This document shows positions 23,417-32,261 of a DNA stretch of 34,331 nucleotides, in pieces. Position 1 is the stretch's first letter. Every line of letters begins with the position of its first letter. A program made the position numbers and the translations under genes. Source of the stretch: Alkalibacterium kapii (GTDB taxonomy: Bacteria; Bacillota; Bacilli; Lactobacillales; Carnobacteriaceae_A); contig NZ_BJUY01000023.1 in assembly GCF_007988865.1 (NCBI RefSeq), forward strand, positions 1-34,331, read 5' to 3'. Below the pieces are notes generated by a model. The model had not been told where the DNA came from. It worked only from the letters and a program-made list of their open reading frames with translations, and did not search any database.

Positions 23417-24400
23417 TCATTCACTTACTTTCAGGATTATTTTTCCTATATTTTCGTCATTTTCTATGATGCGATGTGCCTCTTTAAGTTCGGCAAAAGG
23501 TAAAACCTTATGGATCACCGGTTTAAGTTTCTTCTCCTGGAATAAAGGCATGGCCATTTCTGCAAATTCCTGTGATAGCCGTGCCTTATACTCATCACTT
23601 CTTGGAGTAAGCAAGGTTGCTTTCAAGGCGATCCGCTTTTTCATCAAGTGATTAAGCGAGACGTTTGCCACTTCGCTTCCTCCCAGCGTACCAATCAGAA
23701 TCCACCTTGCATCCACGGCACAGCTTGCCATGTTCATCTCCCAATAAGACGCACCAACAAAATCTAAAATGACATCCACTCCGGTTCCATCAGTGACTGT
23801 ATTCACGCGCTCAGAAAATGATTCTTCTTTATAATTGACAGTCACGTTAGCCCCAAGCGTTCGCGCCATGTTTAATTTCTCAGTTTTTCCTGCTGTAGCA
23901 AAAATATTAGCCTGGCTTAGCTGACGCGCGAGTTGGATCGCAGCTGTTCCTACTCCACTCCCGGCTGCATGAATCAGTATTTTTTCTTTCTTATCAAGCT
24001 CCCCCAGCCAATAAATGGTCTGATAGGCTGTGAGAAAAACTTCCGGTATAGCTGCACCTTCTGAAAAACTCAGTTCATCAGGAAGTATCATGGCCCGATC
24101 AGCTGGCATGATGGCGTATTCACCGTATCCTCCATGATTGACTAGACCACAAACGCGGGTGCCGGCATTCAGCTTGGGATCTGTCGACTGGTTCTCAACA
24201 ACGACTCCGCTGATCTCAACACCTAGAATCGGATAGGAAGCCGCAAGTGTTTCATTTTGTCGCGTCAGTGTATCGGTACGGTTGATTCCCGCTGCCTTGA
24301 CTTCAATCAAAAGCTCACCTTGTTTAGGTACAGGTTTCAGCACATCAATCTGCTGCAAAACGTCTCTTCCTCCTGGTTTTTTTATACTCCATGCTTTCAT
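23417..24400 (-). CDS. NADPH:quinone reductase-like MDR oxidoreductase
   Basis: The 327-residue protein is a zinc-free member of the medium-chain dehydrogenase/reductase family (quinone oxidoreductase, PIG3-like). The N-terminal GroES-like half has AAGINRTDTLTRQ and YPILGVEISGVV; no structural or catalytic zinc cysteines are seen. The nucleotide half has ILIHAAGSGVGTAAIQLARQ (dinucleotide loop) and GTGVDVILDFVGASYW. It would reduce quinones or enals with NADPH in the cytosol. AAAGGAAAG lies upstream of the ATG. A terminator (24441-24470) separates it from the YccF gene, and the space for a promoter is only about 40 bases, so some read-through is possible. The AKR gene follows. Confidence 0.92.
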   Translation of the reverse strand: MKAWSIKKPGGRDVLQQIDVLKPVPKQGELLIEVKAAGINRTDTLTRQNETLAASYPILGVEISGVVVENQSTDPKLNAGTRVCGLVNHGGYGEYAIMPADRAMILPDELSFSEGAAIPEVFLTAYQTIYWLGELDKKEKILIHAAGSGVGTAAIQLARQLSQANIFATAGKTEKLNMARTLGANVTVNYKEESFSERVNTVTDGTGVDVILDFVGASYWEMNMASCAVDARWILIGTLGGSEVANVSLNHLMKKRIALKATLLTPRSDEYKARLSQEFAEMAMPLFQEKKLKPVIHKVLPFAELKEAHRIIENDENIGKIILKVSE

Positions 24401-24440
24401 TTTATTCTTTCCTTTCTTTCAATACAGAGGTAAAAACAAT

Positions 24441-24470
24441 AAAAATCGCCAGAGTAAAAAGGCGATTTTT
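24441..24470. terminator. Terminator of the YccF-domain gene
   Basis: AAAAATCGCC (24441-24450) pairs perfectly with GGCGATTTTT (24461-24470) around a 10-base loop, just past the minus-strand stop at 24479. Confidence 0.85.
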
Positions 24471-24478
24471 GTATTGGT

Positions 24479-24850
24479 CTATGTTCCTGTTTTAATGATT
24501 TTCGCACCGAACGGCAGAAGGGCTAATTTTGCGTGTTTAAAATGCTGAAGTCCAAAAGGAATCCCTACAATGGTCAGACAGAATATGATTCCCATTGTCA
24601 GTTCTTCAATTGCCATTGCAAAACCGCCGAGCACTATCCATAATAGGTTGAACATAAACGAGACGCCGCCATGTCCAAATTCGATTTGTCTGCCAAAGGG
24701 CGCTGCTGCCATTACTGAAAATTTAAAGCACTGTCTGCCGACTGGATAGCCAACGATTGTAATCGACCAGAGTACGCCCATGACCAGCCACGTCAAGAAG
24801 CTTATAAACCCACCTAAAACAAACCATAAAACATTGCCAATTGTATTCAA
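24479..24850 (-). CDS. YccF-domain inner membrane protein
   Basis: The 123-residue protein consists of two copies of the YccF (DUF307) repeat: NVLWFVLGGFISFLTWLVMG then TIVGYPVGRQCFKFS, and NLLWIVLGGFAMAIEELTMG then TIVGIPFGLQHFKHAKLALLPFG. Each gives one or two hydrophobic helices, with the conserved GxPxGxQxFK motif after each. Function is unknown for the family. The start is TTG at 24850, the only codon in frame close after AAAGGAAG (6-7 bases), so a non-ATG start is likely. It lies about 20 bases downstream of the AKR5-type gene and is probably cotranscribed. Confidence 0.9.
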   Translation of the reverse strand: MNTIGNVLWFVLGGFISFLTWLVMGVLWSITIVGYPVGRQCFKFSVMAAAPFGRQIEFGHGGVSFMFNLLWIVLGGFAMAIEELTMGIIFCLTIVGIPFGLQHFKHAKLALLPFGAKIIKTGT

Positions 24851-24871
24851 ATAATTCTTCCTTTCCTAAAT

Positions 24872-25729
24872 TCAATTAAATTTTGGCGGTCTCTCATACT
24901 GACTATCTGTTTCCTGAAAATCAGAATGCATCCACTGCAGTAAGTAGTCGAAATCTTCGTCTTCCAGTTCAAAATCAAAAATATCAAAGTTTTCTTCGAT
25001 ACGATACATATGTGCAGATTTCGTAAGTGGGACAGTATTCAATTTTATACAGAAACGCAGTAAAATTTGAGCCATTGTTTTATTGTATTTTTGAAGCATT
25101 TCTCTTACCCGATCTTCTTTTTTCAAAACGTTCAGCGGATTTAAGGGTGAGTAGGCCTGGACAACGATTCCATGCTCCTGGCAGTACTTTCTAACTCCGT
25201 CTTGTGTCGTACCAGGATGTATCTGTATTTGATTGACCATCGGTTTGATTTCTGCATGTTCGATCAGGTTTTTTAAATGTGTTTCTGAAAAGTTACTGAC
25301 CCCGATGGCTTTCAGTTTTCCTTCTTTATAAAGTTCTTCCATTGCTTTCCAAGTGTCTAGATTATCTTCCGCCCAATCTTCACTGTTTCCTGAAACGACA
25401 GGCCAGTGAATCAGATAAAGATCAAGATAATCGGTATCCAGTTCTTCAAGCGAGGTTTCGACTTCTTTCCGTACGTTACCGTATCCATGAGCTTCATTCC
25501 TCAATTTACTTGTCAAAAAAAGGTTTTTTCTTGGACAACCGCTTTTTTCGATTGCCTTGCTTACTAAATGCTCATTTTCATATTCTGCAGCACTGTCGAT
25601 ATGACGAAAGCCTACGTTGATCGCTTTTTCTACACAGTTGATTATTTCATCATCATCGTGTGTATTTTTCCACATTCCAAATCCAATGTTCGGCATTTTG
25701 ATCCCATTGGTTAATGTCACATAATCCAT
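24872..25729 (-). CDS. Aldo/keto reductase (AKR5-like, 2,5-diketo-D-gluconate reductase type)
   Basis: The 285-residue enzyme has an intact AKR tetrad: Asp45 and Tyr50 (HIDSAAEYENE), Lys75 (LTSKLRN) and His108 (LYLIHWP). Further family marks are GFGMW, IGVSNFSETHL, VNQIQIHPGTTQ and VQAYSPL, and the NADPH-binding TVPLTKSAHMYRIEEN near the end. It should reduce aldehydes and ketones, including sugar-derived carbonyls such as methylglyoxal; the true substrate is unknown. The ATG has GGAGGGG about 6 bases upstream. It heads a short minus-strand unit with the YccF gene. It is clearly a different subfamily from the altered reductase at 22421. Confidence 0.94.
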   Translation of the reverse strand: MDYVTLTNGIKMPNIGFGMWKNTHDDDEIINCVEKAINVGFRHIDSAAEYENEHLVSKAIEKSGCPRKNLFLTSKLRNEAHGYGNVRKEVETSLEELDTDYLDLYLIHWPVVSGNSEDWAEDNLDTWKAMEELYKEGKLKAIGVSNFSETHLKNLIEHAEIKPMVNQIQIHPGTTQDGVRKYCQEHGIVVQAYSPLNPLNVLKKEDRVREMLQKYNKTMAQILLRFCIKLNTVPLTKSAHMYRIEENFDIFDFELEDEDFDYLLQWMHSDFQETDSQYERPPKFN

Positions 25730-25858
25730 TTCAATCCCCTCCCCTATACAGACTGAATTCCTTTCAAGTTCTTTCTATCCTTAGTATACAATAGATAGCG
25801 CTTCTCTCCTACTAACACCATCTGAACATCATTAAATAAAATTGAACCTTCTCTTTTT

Positions 25859-26815
25859 TTAAAGCTCGACAATGTTTTTTGGCTTTCCTCTTAAAAAAGC
25901 AAGGGTATTGTCAAAAGCGATCTCAGCACGCTTTTTCATGGCTTCATCTGTCAAATACGCCACGTGAGGTGTCAATATAGTGTTTTTCGCATGTAACAAC
26001 GGATAATCTGCTGGTAAAGGTGGCTCCATATCAAATACATCGATACCGGCACCCGAAATTTTTTCTTCATTCAGCAAATCGGCCAAATGTTTATTATCTA
26101 CTATTGGTCCCCGGGCACAATTGATCAGAACAGCAGAACGCTTCATTTTATTCAGCTTTTCTTCTGATAAAAAATGTTTTGTTTCATTATTCATCGGCAA
26201 GTGAACGGTTACGATATCACTTTTTAAAAGAAGATCATCTAAAGGCAAGTATTCCAGCCCAAGTTTTTTTGCTTCTTCTTTTTCTGTGCGGTTATACCCA
26301 ACAAGTTTTGCTCCAAAAGCTTTAAATAACTCGGCTGTTTTGATACCGATATTCCCTGTACCAATGATCCCCACTGTCTTTCCTTTTATCTCATTTCCTT
26401 GTATCAATCCGGGAAATGATTCTTTGTGTATATCTTTGTCGCCTTGAGATATAGACCGATACAAATCCAGTGTCAGGCCAATAACCAACTCAGCTACAGA
26501 CTGATCAGAATAGCCAGCCGCATTAGCGATTTTTATCCCTTTTTCTCTAGCGGCCTCACCGGCAACATGATCGACACCTGTAAAGGCAACATTTATCAGT
26601 TTCGTCTGTTCAAGCTGGGTTACGACTTCTTCGGGAAAAGGATTATTGGCAATCATAACAACGTCCTTATCCCGGCTTCGCTTCAGCATTTCATCATGAT
26701 CTGTTGTTTTTTCGTCATAATAAATAAACTCATGCCTCATATCTTTAATGGGCTGGGCTAGTCTTTCAATCATTTCTTCTGGTACTCTAAGTGGTTCAAT
26801 CAACGCTACTTTCAT
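25859..26815 (-). CDS. D-isomer-specific 2-hydroxyacid dehydrogenase
   Basis: The 318-residue protein has the two-domain 2-hydroxyacid dehydrogenase fold. The NAD loop is VGIIGTGNIGIKTAELFKAF (Gly152/154/157), and the catalytic set is Arg235 (NCARGPIVD), Glu264 (VFDMEPP) and His284 (LTPHVAYLT). It lacks the extra C-terminal ACT domain of long SerA proteins. Substrate could be phosphoglycerate, glyoxylate or another 2-oxoacid; it is not typical fermentative D-lactate dehydrogenase by these motifs. The ATG has AGGGAG 6 bases upstream. It begins 13 bases after the P-type ATPase stop, so the two are probably cotranscribed. Confidence 0.92.
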   Translation of the reverse strand: MKVALIEPLRVPEEMIERLAQPIKDMRHEFIYYDEKTTDHDEMLKRSRDKDVVMIANNPFPEEVVTQLEQTKLINVAFTGVDHVAGEAAREKGIKIANAAGYSDQSVAELVIGLTLDLYRSISQGDKDIHKESFPGLIQGNEIKGKTVGIIGTGNIGIKTAELFKAFGAKLVGYNRTEKEEAKKLGLEYLPLDDLLLKSDIVTVHLPMNNETKHFLSEEKLNKMKRSAVLINCARGPIVDNKHLADLLNEEKISGAGIDVFDMEPPLPADYPLLHAKNTILTPHVAYLTDEAMKKRAEIAFDNTLAFLRGKPKNIVEL

Positions 26816-26828
26816 TATCTTCTCCCTC

Positions 26829-29483
26829 TCATTTTTTCTTTTTTAAAAGTCTATGAGTAACGAATTTTTCAATTTCAACAATCACGAACACGCCTAAACC
26901 GACTAAAATCGGATAGAGCCAAAGGTTTAATTCAATCGGATAGAGTCCCAGGACATTTGCCAGGAAAGGAACATAAGTGACTAACAACTGAACAGCAATC
27001 AATAGACCCGATACTAAAAAGGCCGCTTTGTTGTCGAAAAACTGATTATTCAAACTAAAGTGCCGCTCATTTCTTACATTAAACAAATGAAACAATTGTG
27101 CGAACACCAGTGAGTGAAGAGTGATTGTATTCAAGTGACTACTCTCATACCCCGATAACAGTCCTTGGTTGATCCACATGATGGACCCTCCGATCAGGAC
27201 GGATACAAACAGAATCCGGAAGATATAATAAGGACTCAGCAAACGTTCATCTGAGTTTCTTGGCGGTTTGGACATTGTTCCTTTTTCTAAAGGCTCAAAG
27301 GCAAGCGCCAGCGCAATCGTTACGGCAGTGATCATATTCACGTAGAGAATCTGCACGGGAGTAAGCGGCATATTAATCCCCAGAAGTAAAGCGGCCGCTA
27401 CAAGCAAGGCTTCAGCGCCGTTTGTCGGCAGAATGAACAGAATGGTTTTCTTTAAGTTATCATAGACCCGGCGTCCTTCTTTCACAGCATTGACGATTGT
27501 TGAAAAATCATCGTTTACAAGAACCATTTCAGAGGCTTCTTTCGCCACTTCTGTTCCCTTGATTCCCATCGCAACACCGATATCTGCCCGTTTTAGTGCA
27601 GGGGCATCATTCACGCCATCTCCTGTCATCGCACTGACATGACCATTATTCTGAAGGGCTTCGACGAGCTGAAGTTTATTTTCAGGACTCGTTCTAGCAA
27701 AAACATCGACCTCTTCTACCAGTTCTCTGACTTCCTCTTCTGACATACCATCAAGATCTCGGCCTTCTGTCACTTTATCCTGTTCTGCGATACCCAATTC
27801 TTTCGCTATGGCCAAGGCTGTTTCCTTGTGATCTCCTGTTATCATTTTCACTTTAATGCCCGCTTTTTTACATACCTCTATCGCTTCGATGACCTCTTCA
27901 CGAGGAGGGTCAATGATTCCGGTAAGTCCAAGCAAGGTGATATCTGAGTTGACATCTTCATGGTCAACATGATTCTTTTCTTTGGGTACTTCTTTCACAC
28001 CAAATGCCAGCACCCGCTCACCTTTTTTAGTGCGCTTACTCATTTGCTCTTCCCAATATGAGCGTTCATCGGAATCGAGCTTTGCCATTTCAAAAAGTCT
28101 GTCCGGCGCGCCTTTAATAAATATTTTCTTTAAATTATTTTCTTCCACTAATCCAACCATATACTTATATTCTGAATCAAAGGGTATTTCTGATTGCCGA
28201 TCCAGCGATTCGATATCGATATCCGCTTTTTCTGCAAGAGTTATCAGGCACCCTTCAGTGGGATCTCCCCGAACTTCCCACTGGTCATTTTTTTGATAGA
28301 TATCGGCTTCGTTGACTGTTTTAGCAGCTGTCAGCAGTTCTTTCAAATCATTTTCTTCCATTACGTCGACTGGGTTTTCATTTTCGTCTAATATGTCACC
28401 TTCCGGTTCGTAACCCAGCCCCGTTACAGAGTACGTTTTATCTTTGGTGATGACTGACTGGACAGTCATTTCATTTTTTGTCAGTGTACCTGTTTTATCT
28501 GAACAGATTACTGTTACAGCTCCAAGGGTTTCAACAGACGGCAGTGTACGCATAATTGCTTGTTTATCCGCCATAGACTGGACACCCAAGGCCAAAATGA
28601 TTGTCAAGATAGCCGGCAATCCTTCTGGAATCGCTGCGACAGTCAGACTGATAACGGATAACAGCAGTTCTCCCCATTCATAATTGTGAATGATAAAAGC
28701 AAATGTGAATAGAAAAACAGCTAAGACAAGGATGACGATAGATATCGTTTTCCCGAACTGATCGGTCTGCTTGAGCAGAGGGGTCTGGATCGCTTCTACT
28801 TCACTCATCGAACGATTAATTTTACCTATCTCAGTCGATTCACCGGTTTCTGTAACGATGCCTTTCGCATTACCTGAGGAAACGGTTGTTCCGGAAAACA
28901 CCATATTGCTGCGGTCGCCAATTGGGGTGTCTTCTTTGAGTGGTTCTGTTTGTTTTTCAACTGATGTCGATTCTCCTGTCAGCGGTGATTCTTCTACTTT
29001 CAATCTATCCACTTCAAACAGACGGATATCCGCGGGTATTTTGTCACCTGAACTCAAATAGACAATATCACCCGGGACGACTTCCGTGGAATCCACTTCT
29101 TGCCTATATTCCTCACGATACACCATCGCTTTTAATGACAGCATATTTTTGATACCTTCCAGAGCTTTTTCTGCCTTATTTTCCTGCACATATCCTATGA
29201 CACCATTGACAATGGCTACTAAAAGGATCACGGCTGTATCCACATGTTTTCCTAAAAAGAATGTAACGACAGAGGCAACGAGCAAAATATAAATCAGGAC
29301 ATCATTGAACTGCCTTAAGAACTTTACCCACTCTGGCGTCTGTTCCCCTTCTGGGAGCTTATTGAGTCCATATTCTTCTTTAAGCAGCTCGGCTTCTTCT
29401 TCGTTTAAGCCAGCATGTCTATTAGTATCTAATTCCTGTTCTACTTCTTCAACGCTTAAACTGAACCATTTTTTATCAGACAT
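26829..29483 (-). CDS. P2-type cation-transporting ATPase
   Basis: The 884-residue membrane pump has the full P-type set: an N-terminal cation-ATPase domain (WFSLSVEEVEQELD), actuator motif ESPLTGES, phosphorylation site CSDKTGTLTKNE with Asp329, nucleotide-domain KGAPDRLFEMA, hinge TGDGVNDAPALKRADIG, and about ten membrane helices. The M4 motif AAIPEGLPA fits P2A (Ca2+) pumps. The M6 segment is NMITAVTIALALAFEP, where SERCA-type pumps have NLVTDGLPA, so one Ca2+ ligand Asp is absent. Relatives with this M6 are annotated as CtpF/Pma1-like; Ca2+, Na+ or another ion is possible. I set the start at 29483 with AAGGGG upstream, rather than a longer frame to 29633. It shares a transcript with the downstream dehydrogenase. 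Confidence 0.93.
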   Translation of the reverse strand: MSDKKWFSLSVEEVEQELDTNRHAGLNEEEAELLKEEYGLNKLPEGEQTPEWVKFLRQFNDVLIYILLVASVVTFFLGKHVDTAVILLVAIVNGVIGYVQENKAEKALEGIKNMLSLKAMVYREEYRQEVDSTEVVPGDIVYLSSGDKIPADIRLFEVDRLKVEESPLTGESTSVEKQTEPLKEDTPIGDRSNMVFSGTTVSSGNAKGIVTETGESTEIGKINRSMSEVEAIQTPLLKQTDQFGKTISIVILVLAVFLFTFAFIIHNYEWGELLLSVISLTVAAIPEGLPAILTIILALGVQSMADKQAIMRTLPSVETLGAVTVICSDKTGTLTKNEMTVQSVITKDKTYSVTGLGYEPEGDILDENENPVDVMEENDLKELLTAAKTVNEADIYQKNDQWEVRGDPTEGCLITLAEKADIDIESLDRQSEIPFDSEYKYMVGLVEENNLKKIFIKGAPDRLFEMAKLDSDERSYWEEQMSKRTKKGERVLAFGVKEVPKEKNHVDHEDVNSDITLLGLTGIIDPPREEVIEAIEVCKKAGIKVKMITGDHKETALAIAKELGIAEQDKVTEGRDLDGMSEEEVRELVEEVDVFARTSPENKLQLVEALQNNGHVSAMTGDGVNDAPALKRADIGVAMGIKGTEVAKEASEMVLVNDDFSTIVNAVKEGRRVYDNLKKTILFILPTNGAEALLVAAALLLGINMPLTPVQILYVNMITAVTIALALAFEPLEKGTMSKPPRNSDERLLSPYYIFRILFVSVLIGGSIMWINQGLLSGYESSHLNTITLHSLVFAQLFHLFNVRNERHFSLNNQFFDNKAAFLVSGLLIAVQLLVTYVPFLANVLGLYPIELNLWLYPILVGLGVFVIVEIEKFVTHRLLKKKK

Positions 29484-29631
29484 TTGATCCCCTTCTTTTA
29501 GTTTTTTATATTTAATGTTAAAAAGACTGTCATTTCTGTCAATAACGTCTTTGTGCTCATAAAACCTTCTTCTATATAGGATAACATAGGCTGCATGTTT
29601 ATTTCTCGTTTGAGACATCCTATTTGAACGC

Positions 29632-29668
29632 AAAAAAAGCGCAGCCTGAAAGTGGCTGATCGCTTTTT
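29632..29668. terminator. Terminator between the small 29729 gene and the ATPase gene
   Basis: AAAAAAGCG and CAGCC pair with GGCTG and CGCTTTTT around a 7-base loop. The minus-strand read ends in seven Ts, as expected for the minus gene ending at 29729. The remaining 29484-29631 is the ATPase leader; I see no gene there. Confidence 0.75.
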
Positions 29669-29728
29669 ATCCTCTAGGTATTTGAAACGTTTTCTGATCT
29701 TGGTCATTACCATACGCGCTCGTTTATG

Positions 29729-30019
29729 TTAAACTTGTAGTAAACTTAAAACCATTTCAGGATTGTATTCACGTATGACTTTTTCTTTTCCCTCAATCAC
29801 TTCAATGATTTGAATGCGCTGAATTTTCCATTCATGAATGTCACCGGTACTTACTTTATTTTTTCTAAGAATAGTTTCTAATGAGCAGTCTATTTCTCCA
29901 TCAGCATTTACAACCAGATCGCTCTCTTCCACCAGAAGTGTGACAACTTTGTCTTCCCCTGTCAGCACACATGTCATCGCACTGTTTCGCTGTCTGAACA
30001 ATTCCAATGCTTTCTCCAT
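29729..30019 (-). CDS. Small cytoplasmic protein of unknown function
   Basis: The 96-residue protein is not one I recognise. It starts with an amphipathic helix (MEKALELFRQRN), followed by strands (SAMTCVLTGEDKVVTLLVEESDLVV), a short acidic segment (DGEIDCSLETILRKNK) and more strands (EWKIQRIQIIEVIEGKEKVI), suggesting a small alpha/beta fold with no membrane part. I chose the ATG at 30019, since GGGG lies 8 bases upstream; a GTG at 30028 would overlap that site. It is divergent from the Rgg-like regulator at 30292, which makes it a possible target, and it ends at a terminator. Confidence 0.7.
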   Translation of the reverse strand: MEKALELFRQRNSAMTCVLTGEDKVVTLLVEESDLVVNADGEIDCSLETILRKNKVSTGDIHEWKIQRIQIIEVIEGKEKVIREYNPEMVLSLLQV

Positions 30020-30291
30020 ACTTTTCACCCCACTAAAAAATCAGTCTTATTAAAAACATACTATTCTTTTATTCAGATATGTATTTACCTGATTCATTTA
30101 ATTGTAACACTCATGAACGGTTATCTTCATAAATGTTCATATTATAACCAAATGTGTATTTACATGTTTTAGACTGTATAATTTACTGTAATAATACTCA
30201 TTTTTATAAAATAACTAACAATAGAAATTGAGCTGTTTAATTCATGATCGGGGGTCAGTAATTATATAGGCTTCAATAAGGAGAGAGAACA
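30020..30291. promoter_or_regulatory. AT-rich divergent gap upstream of the Rgg-like gene
   Basis: This AT-rich gap holds the start signals of both flanking genes. A perfect TATAAT (30177-30182) points toward the regulator, about 105 bases before its ATG, but no -35 is found at 16-18 bases. Frames for short peptides here give only MYLPDSFNCNTHERLSS, MCIYMF and similar, none with the basic-hydrophobic pattern of Rgg peptide pheromones. Confidence 0.35.
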
Positions 30292-31203
30292 ATGGATCAC
30301 TTATATTATCATTTAGGCCAGACGCTTAAAACGATACGAATGAATAAAGGTTATACGCAGGAAGAAATATCCGATGGAAAAATGTCCCGTTCCAATTATA
30401 CAAAAGTAGAAAATGATGAAATCAATCCGAATATCGTCAAGTTCTTTGCTATTTTGGATCATATGGATATGTCTGAAGCTGAGTTTTATTATATTCTAAA
30501 TGGGTATGAATTGATCGATAAAGATTACGTCATCTACAAATTTAAAATGATGGGACATGACCCGTCACTTTCATATATAGAAGAACTGATAACATTAGCC
30601 GAAGAGTTGCTCGATAAACGGGAAGATCATTATGTCCGTGATGTGCTTAATATTGCCCAGGGTTACTGGGCCCTGCTCAATGATCATGACATAGACAAGG
30701 CTTATATGCATGCCAAGAAGGTTTGGGATCGTTTAAAAGATCTGGATAAATTCTATATTGCCGAGTATCATCTTTTAAATAAAATTCTGTACTTCTTTGA
30801 AGTCGAAACTGCCATATCAATGACGAATAAAGCATTGGAAGATTTGAAAAACTACCGGACATTTCAGGAAGCTGATAAACTGAGATTGTCCTTTCTATCC
30901 AATATCGCATGTATCCTGATCGACAATAACCAGCATAAAAGTGCCTTGGTATACGTTGAACACTTGATCAAGAAAAGTAAAAAAGAGCAGGATATTCTTG
31001 CATTAGGAGCCGCCCTAGTCAGGAAAGGGATGTGTTTAGAAGCTGAAGGTTCTCTTTCAGAAAGTGAAGTATCCTTCAATAAAGCGATTGAGATTTTTAC
31101 TTTACTGGATCATGAGGATTATATTGTAAAAGCGCAGGAAAATCCAAAAGCCGTTTATAACCCTTTTGGTTTTGTTGATTTAAAAAAGATTGTCATTGAT
31201 TAA
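30292..31203 (+). CDS. Rgg/MutR-type transcriptional regulator (HTH plus TPR-like helices)
   Basis: The 303-residue protein has an N-terminal XRE helix-turn-helix (GQTLKTIRMNKGYTQEEISDGKMSRSNYTKVENDE, about 8-43), followed by the Rgg marker FFAILDHMDMSEAEFYYILNGY. The C-terminal 220 residues are paired helices of the TPR type, such as ALVYVEHLIKKSKKEQDILA and GMCLEAEGSLSESEVSFNKA. This is the plan of RRNPP regulators, which bind imported peptides, and Rgg/MutR family members often control nearby genes. No pheromone gene is visible on either side. GGAGAG lies 7 bases before the ATG. A terminator follows, so it is a single unit. Likely targets are the divergent 29729 gene or itself. Confidence 0.88.
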   Translation: MDHLYYHLGQTLKTIRMNKGYTQEEISDGKMSRSNYTKVENDEINPNIVKFFAILDHMDMSEAEFYYILNGYELIDKDYVIYKFKMMGHDPSLSYIEELITLAEELLDKREDHYVRDVLNIAQGYWALLNDHDIDKAYMHAKKVWDRLKDLDKFYIAEYHLLNKILYFFEVETAISMTNKALEDLKNYRTFQEADKLRLSFLSNIACILIDNNQHKSALVYVEHLIKKSKKEQDILALGAALVRKGMCLEAEGSLSESEVSFNKAIEIFTLLDHEDYIVKAQENPKAVYNPFGFVDLKKIVID

Positions 31204-31243
31204 TTTGAGATTTCATAAGTTTTAACGATCTATGGTTCTATAC

Positions 31244-31274
31244 AAAAGACTGGGTACCTATCTGGTCTTTTTTT
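31244..31274 (+). terminator. Terminator of the Rgg-like gene
   Basis: AAAAGAC pairs with GTCTTTT, with GGTA/TATC pairing inside, and a run of seven Ts follows. Confidence 0.7.
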
Positions 31275-31309
31275 ATTATACATGAATCACTATTTGTAAT
31301 TTAAGCTCT

Positions 31310-31338
31310 TTTTAAACCTTTCATTGATTGCTTATAAT
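31310..31338 (+). promoter_or_regulatory. Candidate promoter of the SDR operon
   Basis: TATAAT (31333-31338) is preceded after 16-17 bases by a weak -35 (TTTTAA/TTTAAA, 31310-31316). The leader would be about 85 bases. I see no sigma-B-type GTTTAA/GGGTAT pair, though the operon looks stress-related. Confidence 0.45.
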
Positions 31339-31428
31339 TGAAGTTTTTCGGACAGGATAGTAACCTTTAATGTAACAGGTAAGAAGGATTCAAAGTAACT
31401 CTCATTAAAAAAATGAAAGGAGAAAACA

Positions 31429-32226
31429 ATGGATTTAGGATTAAAAGATAAAATTGCACTAGTCACTGGGGCTGCTTCAGGTATCGGGAAAGAAACGACA
31501 CGTACTTTATTGGAGGAAGGCGCAACAGTCGTGATGACGGATTATGATGAAGATAACTTGAAAAAAGCAGCTCAGGAAATGACCGATTCAGATAAGCTGT
31601 TATATTTTCCCGCTGATATCAGAGACTTAGAATCTCTCAGTCAGTTGCATGACTATGTGAAGAAAAGTATAGGAACGATCGATATATTGGTGCAGAACGC
31701 TGGAGTTACCGGTGCACAAGGAATGTTCCATACATTGACTGATGAAGATTGGGTCGAAACGATCGATCATGATTTTCTTGGACCTGTACGCGTCGTTAGA
31801 GAATTCCTTCCCGACTTGAGAGCTGACGTATGGGGTCGTATCATTTTGATTTCTTCAGAAAATGCAGTTCAGCCATACGATAACGAACTCCCTTATGATA
31901 GCGCTAAAGCGGCTATTTTATCTTTTGCCAAAGGGCTTTCTCGTTCTTATGCTAAAGAAGGTTTGCTCGTTAACACTGTTTCTCCGGCCTTTATTGAAAC
32001 GCCCATGACCGATCGAATGATGACTCAGCGTGCCGAAGATAAAAACGTTTCTTTTGATGAAGCCGTTGACTCCTTCCTTGATGAAGAACGTCCGCATATC
32101 GAGTTGAAGCGTCGGGGACAGGTTGAAGAAGTAGCTGCAGTCATTGCCTTTTTATGCTCTAAAAAAGCCTCATTCGTTAATGGAGCCAATTACCGAGTCG
32201 ATGGCGGCTCTGTGGCAACGATTTAG
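31429..32226 (+). CDS. Short-chain dehydrogenase/reductase (SDR)
   Basis: The 265-residue enzyme is a classical SDR. The cofactor loop is TGAASGIG (13-20), with an Asp at 38 after the second strand (VVMTDYDED), pointing to NAD(H). The NNAG-like motif reads VQNAGVTG, and the catalytic set is Ser142/143 (ISSENA), Tyr156 and Lys160 (YDSAK). The C-terminus has NTVSPAFIETPMTDRM and NGANYRVDGGSVATI. The substrate is not evident; relatives include 3-oxoacyl reductases and 3-hydroxybutyrate or sugar dehydrogenases. AAAGGAG lies 6-7 bases before the ATG. The FAD oxidoreductase starts 35 bases later, so the two are likely cotranscribed. Confidence 0.94.
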   Translation: MDLGLKDKIALVTGAASGIGKETTRTLLEEGATVVMTDYDEDNLKKAAQEMTDSDKLLYFPADIRDLESLSQLHDYVKKSIGTIDILVQNAGVTGAQGMFHTLTDEDWVETIDHDFLGPVRVVREFLPDLRADVWGRIILISSENAVQPYDNELPYDSAKAAILSFAKGLSRSYAKEGLLVNTVSPAFIETPMTDRMMTQRAEDKNVSFDEAVDSFLDEERPHIELKRRGQVEEVAAVIAFLCSKKASFVNGANYRVDGGSVATI

Positions 32227-32261
32227 TCCACATATTCTATTTTAGAAGGAGAGAATAAGTA

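Noticed and set aside
31232-31285. 17-codon frame MVLYKRLGTYLVFFYYT as an Rgg pheromone
   Set aside because: It overlaps the regulator's terminator, has no ribosome site, and lacks the usual acidic residue and C-terminal pattern.
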